A DNA stretch of 64,000 nucleotides from Caballeronia peredens (GTDB lineage: Bacteria > Pseudomonadota > Gammaproteobacteria > Burkholderiales > Burkholderiaceae). A model generated the notes under the pieces. The model did no database searches, was not told the origin of the DNA, and saw nothing but the letters and a program-made list of their open reading frames with translations. The stretch lies in assembly GCA_001544595.2 (NCBI GenBank), contig FCOH02000028.1:1-64000 (forward strand), written 5' to 3'. The position numbers and the translations under genes were made by a program. Below are positions 63,652-64,000 of this stretch, piece by piece; positions within the stretch are counted from its first letter, which is position 1; every line of letters starts with the position of its first letter.

Positions 63652-64000
63652 TCATATCTTGAGTTTCGGTTTGTCTTTTGTTGAAGGTGTCGATAGGTTG
63701 GTCTCAAGCTTTCTTTTGAGTTGAGAAAGCTCATAGAGATGTTGCAACGCGTCCGTGTAGTCTTCATCTTTGGCAAGCCCCAAGGAATTCGCTACGGAGC
63801 CTGGATTGAAGCAGTCATGGTGCTTGTAGACAAAGTCAACGGGTATTGTGCGAAACAGGTCCCGTTCAAGGTCGGTTTCGGTTGCGGCTCTAGCTAGTTC
63901 CTTGATAAGGTCGCGATTTGAGACAAGCGAATAGTCGATTTTGTCTAGGCTAACTGGGTAATTTTCGCCATGCCAGAAGTGCTTCACGAGAGAATGGCGA
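63652..64000 (-). CDS. Tandem-array protein 3, partial, KLKI tail
   Basis: The C-terminal 116 or so codons of a third paralogue; the frame stays open to the window edge. Aligned blocks: IDYSLVSNRDLIKELARAAT with IDYSSITNEELINELIEPAH, and FRTIPVDFVYKHHDCF with LKSLPIEQIYKNIELF. It ends KRKLETNLSTPSTKDKPKLKI in part: KLETNLSTPSTKDKPKLKI. The apparent GTG start at 63987 is within the homologous region, so the true start lies outside the window. Confidence 0.75.
   Translation of the reverse strand, partial: RHSLVKHFWHGENYPVSLDKIDYSLVSNRDLIKELARAATETDLERDLFRTIPVDFVYKHHDCFNPGSVANSLGLAKDEDYTDALQHLYELSQLKRKLETNLSTPSTKDKPKLKI

Overview
The window looks like part of a large extrachromosomal or integrated accessory replicon (megaplasmid or similar) of a proteobacterium. 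I see no rRNA, tRNA, transposase, integrase or core metabolic operon. Instead there are about 80 mostly short, mostly minus-strand genes, many in paralogous sets, with compact intergenic regions reusing the same promoter and leader sequences. The periplasmic amino-acid-binding protein (59481-60419) is of a type common in Burkholderiales-like bacteria, and the 899-residue DotA/TraY-type protein (55576-58275) points to a type IVB (Dot/Icm- or IncI-like) conjugation/secretion apparatus, of which this is the only recognisable component here. The host assignment is an inference.

Layout. 1-4.1 kb: tandemly duplicated small genes. 4.1-7.3 kb: two exported/membrane proteins, a HEPN domain fused to a histone-H1-like tail, and a short adenine methyltransferase. 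7.4-19 kb: minus-strand run with HTH proteins, a DnaJ-type zinc-finger membrane protein and four ankyrin or degenerate-ankyrin proteins. 19.3-22 kb: lipoprotein, then about 1.4 kb of DNA without convincing genes but with candidate small RNAs. 22-27.2 kb: small proteins, a HEPN (Abi_C-like) protein, an SRAP/YedK protein, a ParB-like protein and two tandem sRNA candidates. 27-36.7 kb: small unknowns, an AAA+ ATPase, an sRNA candidate, an RMF-like protein. 36.8-49.3 kb: HEPN protein, SGNH hydrolase, DUF4116-like repeat proteins, a LuxR-type regulator, a second ParB-like protein and a YefM/ParE-like toxin-antitoxin pair. 49.5-55.5 kb: NYN-cold-shock protein, Mrr-like nuclease-fold membrane protein, ankyrin protein. 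55.5-60.8 kb: DotA-like protein, pentapeptide-repeat membrane protein, amino-acid-binding protein, small secreted protein. 61-64 kb: the start of a tandem array of three related proteins, the last cut by the window edge.

How it may fit together. (1) At least twelve proteins with different bodies (ankyrin, DUF4116-like, unknown) end in the same short tail, a leucine-containing helix then a basic stretch ending K-L-K-I/L at the C-terminus. With a DotA-like protein in the same DNA, these are good candidates for a set of secreted effectors sharing a C-terminal export signal. (2) Transcription looks coordinated: 18 promoters carry an ACCGTTCGTCkGAAA box 39/40 or 29 bp upstream of the -35, seven carry GATATC exactly 9 bp upstream of the -35, and nearly all promoters have a 16-bp spacer. 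(3) More than twenty genes start behind the same GGAGACC leader, and one sRNA candidate (about 32053-32152) has a 12-nt segment perfectly complementary to the dotA-like leader. (4) A structured repeat of about 62 nt occurs nine times between genes, always in the same orientation.

All assignments come from reading sequence and translations by eye; no searches were run.
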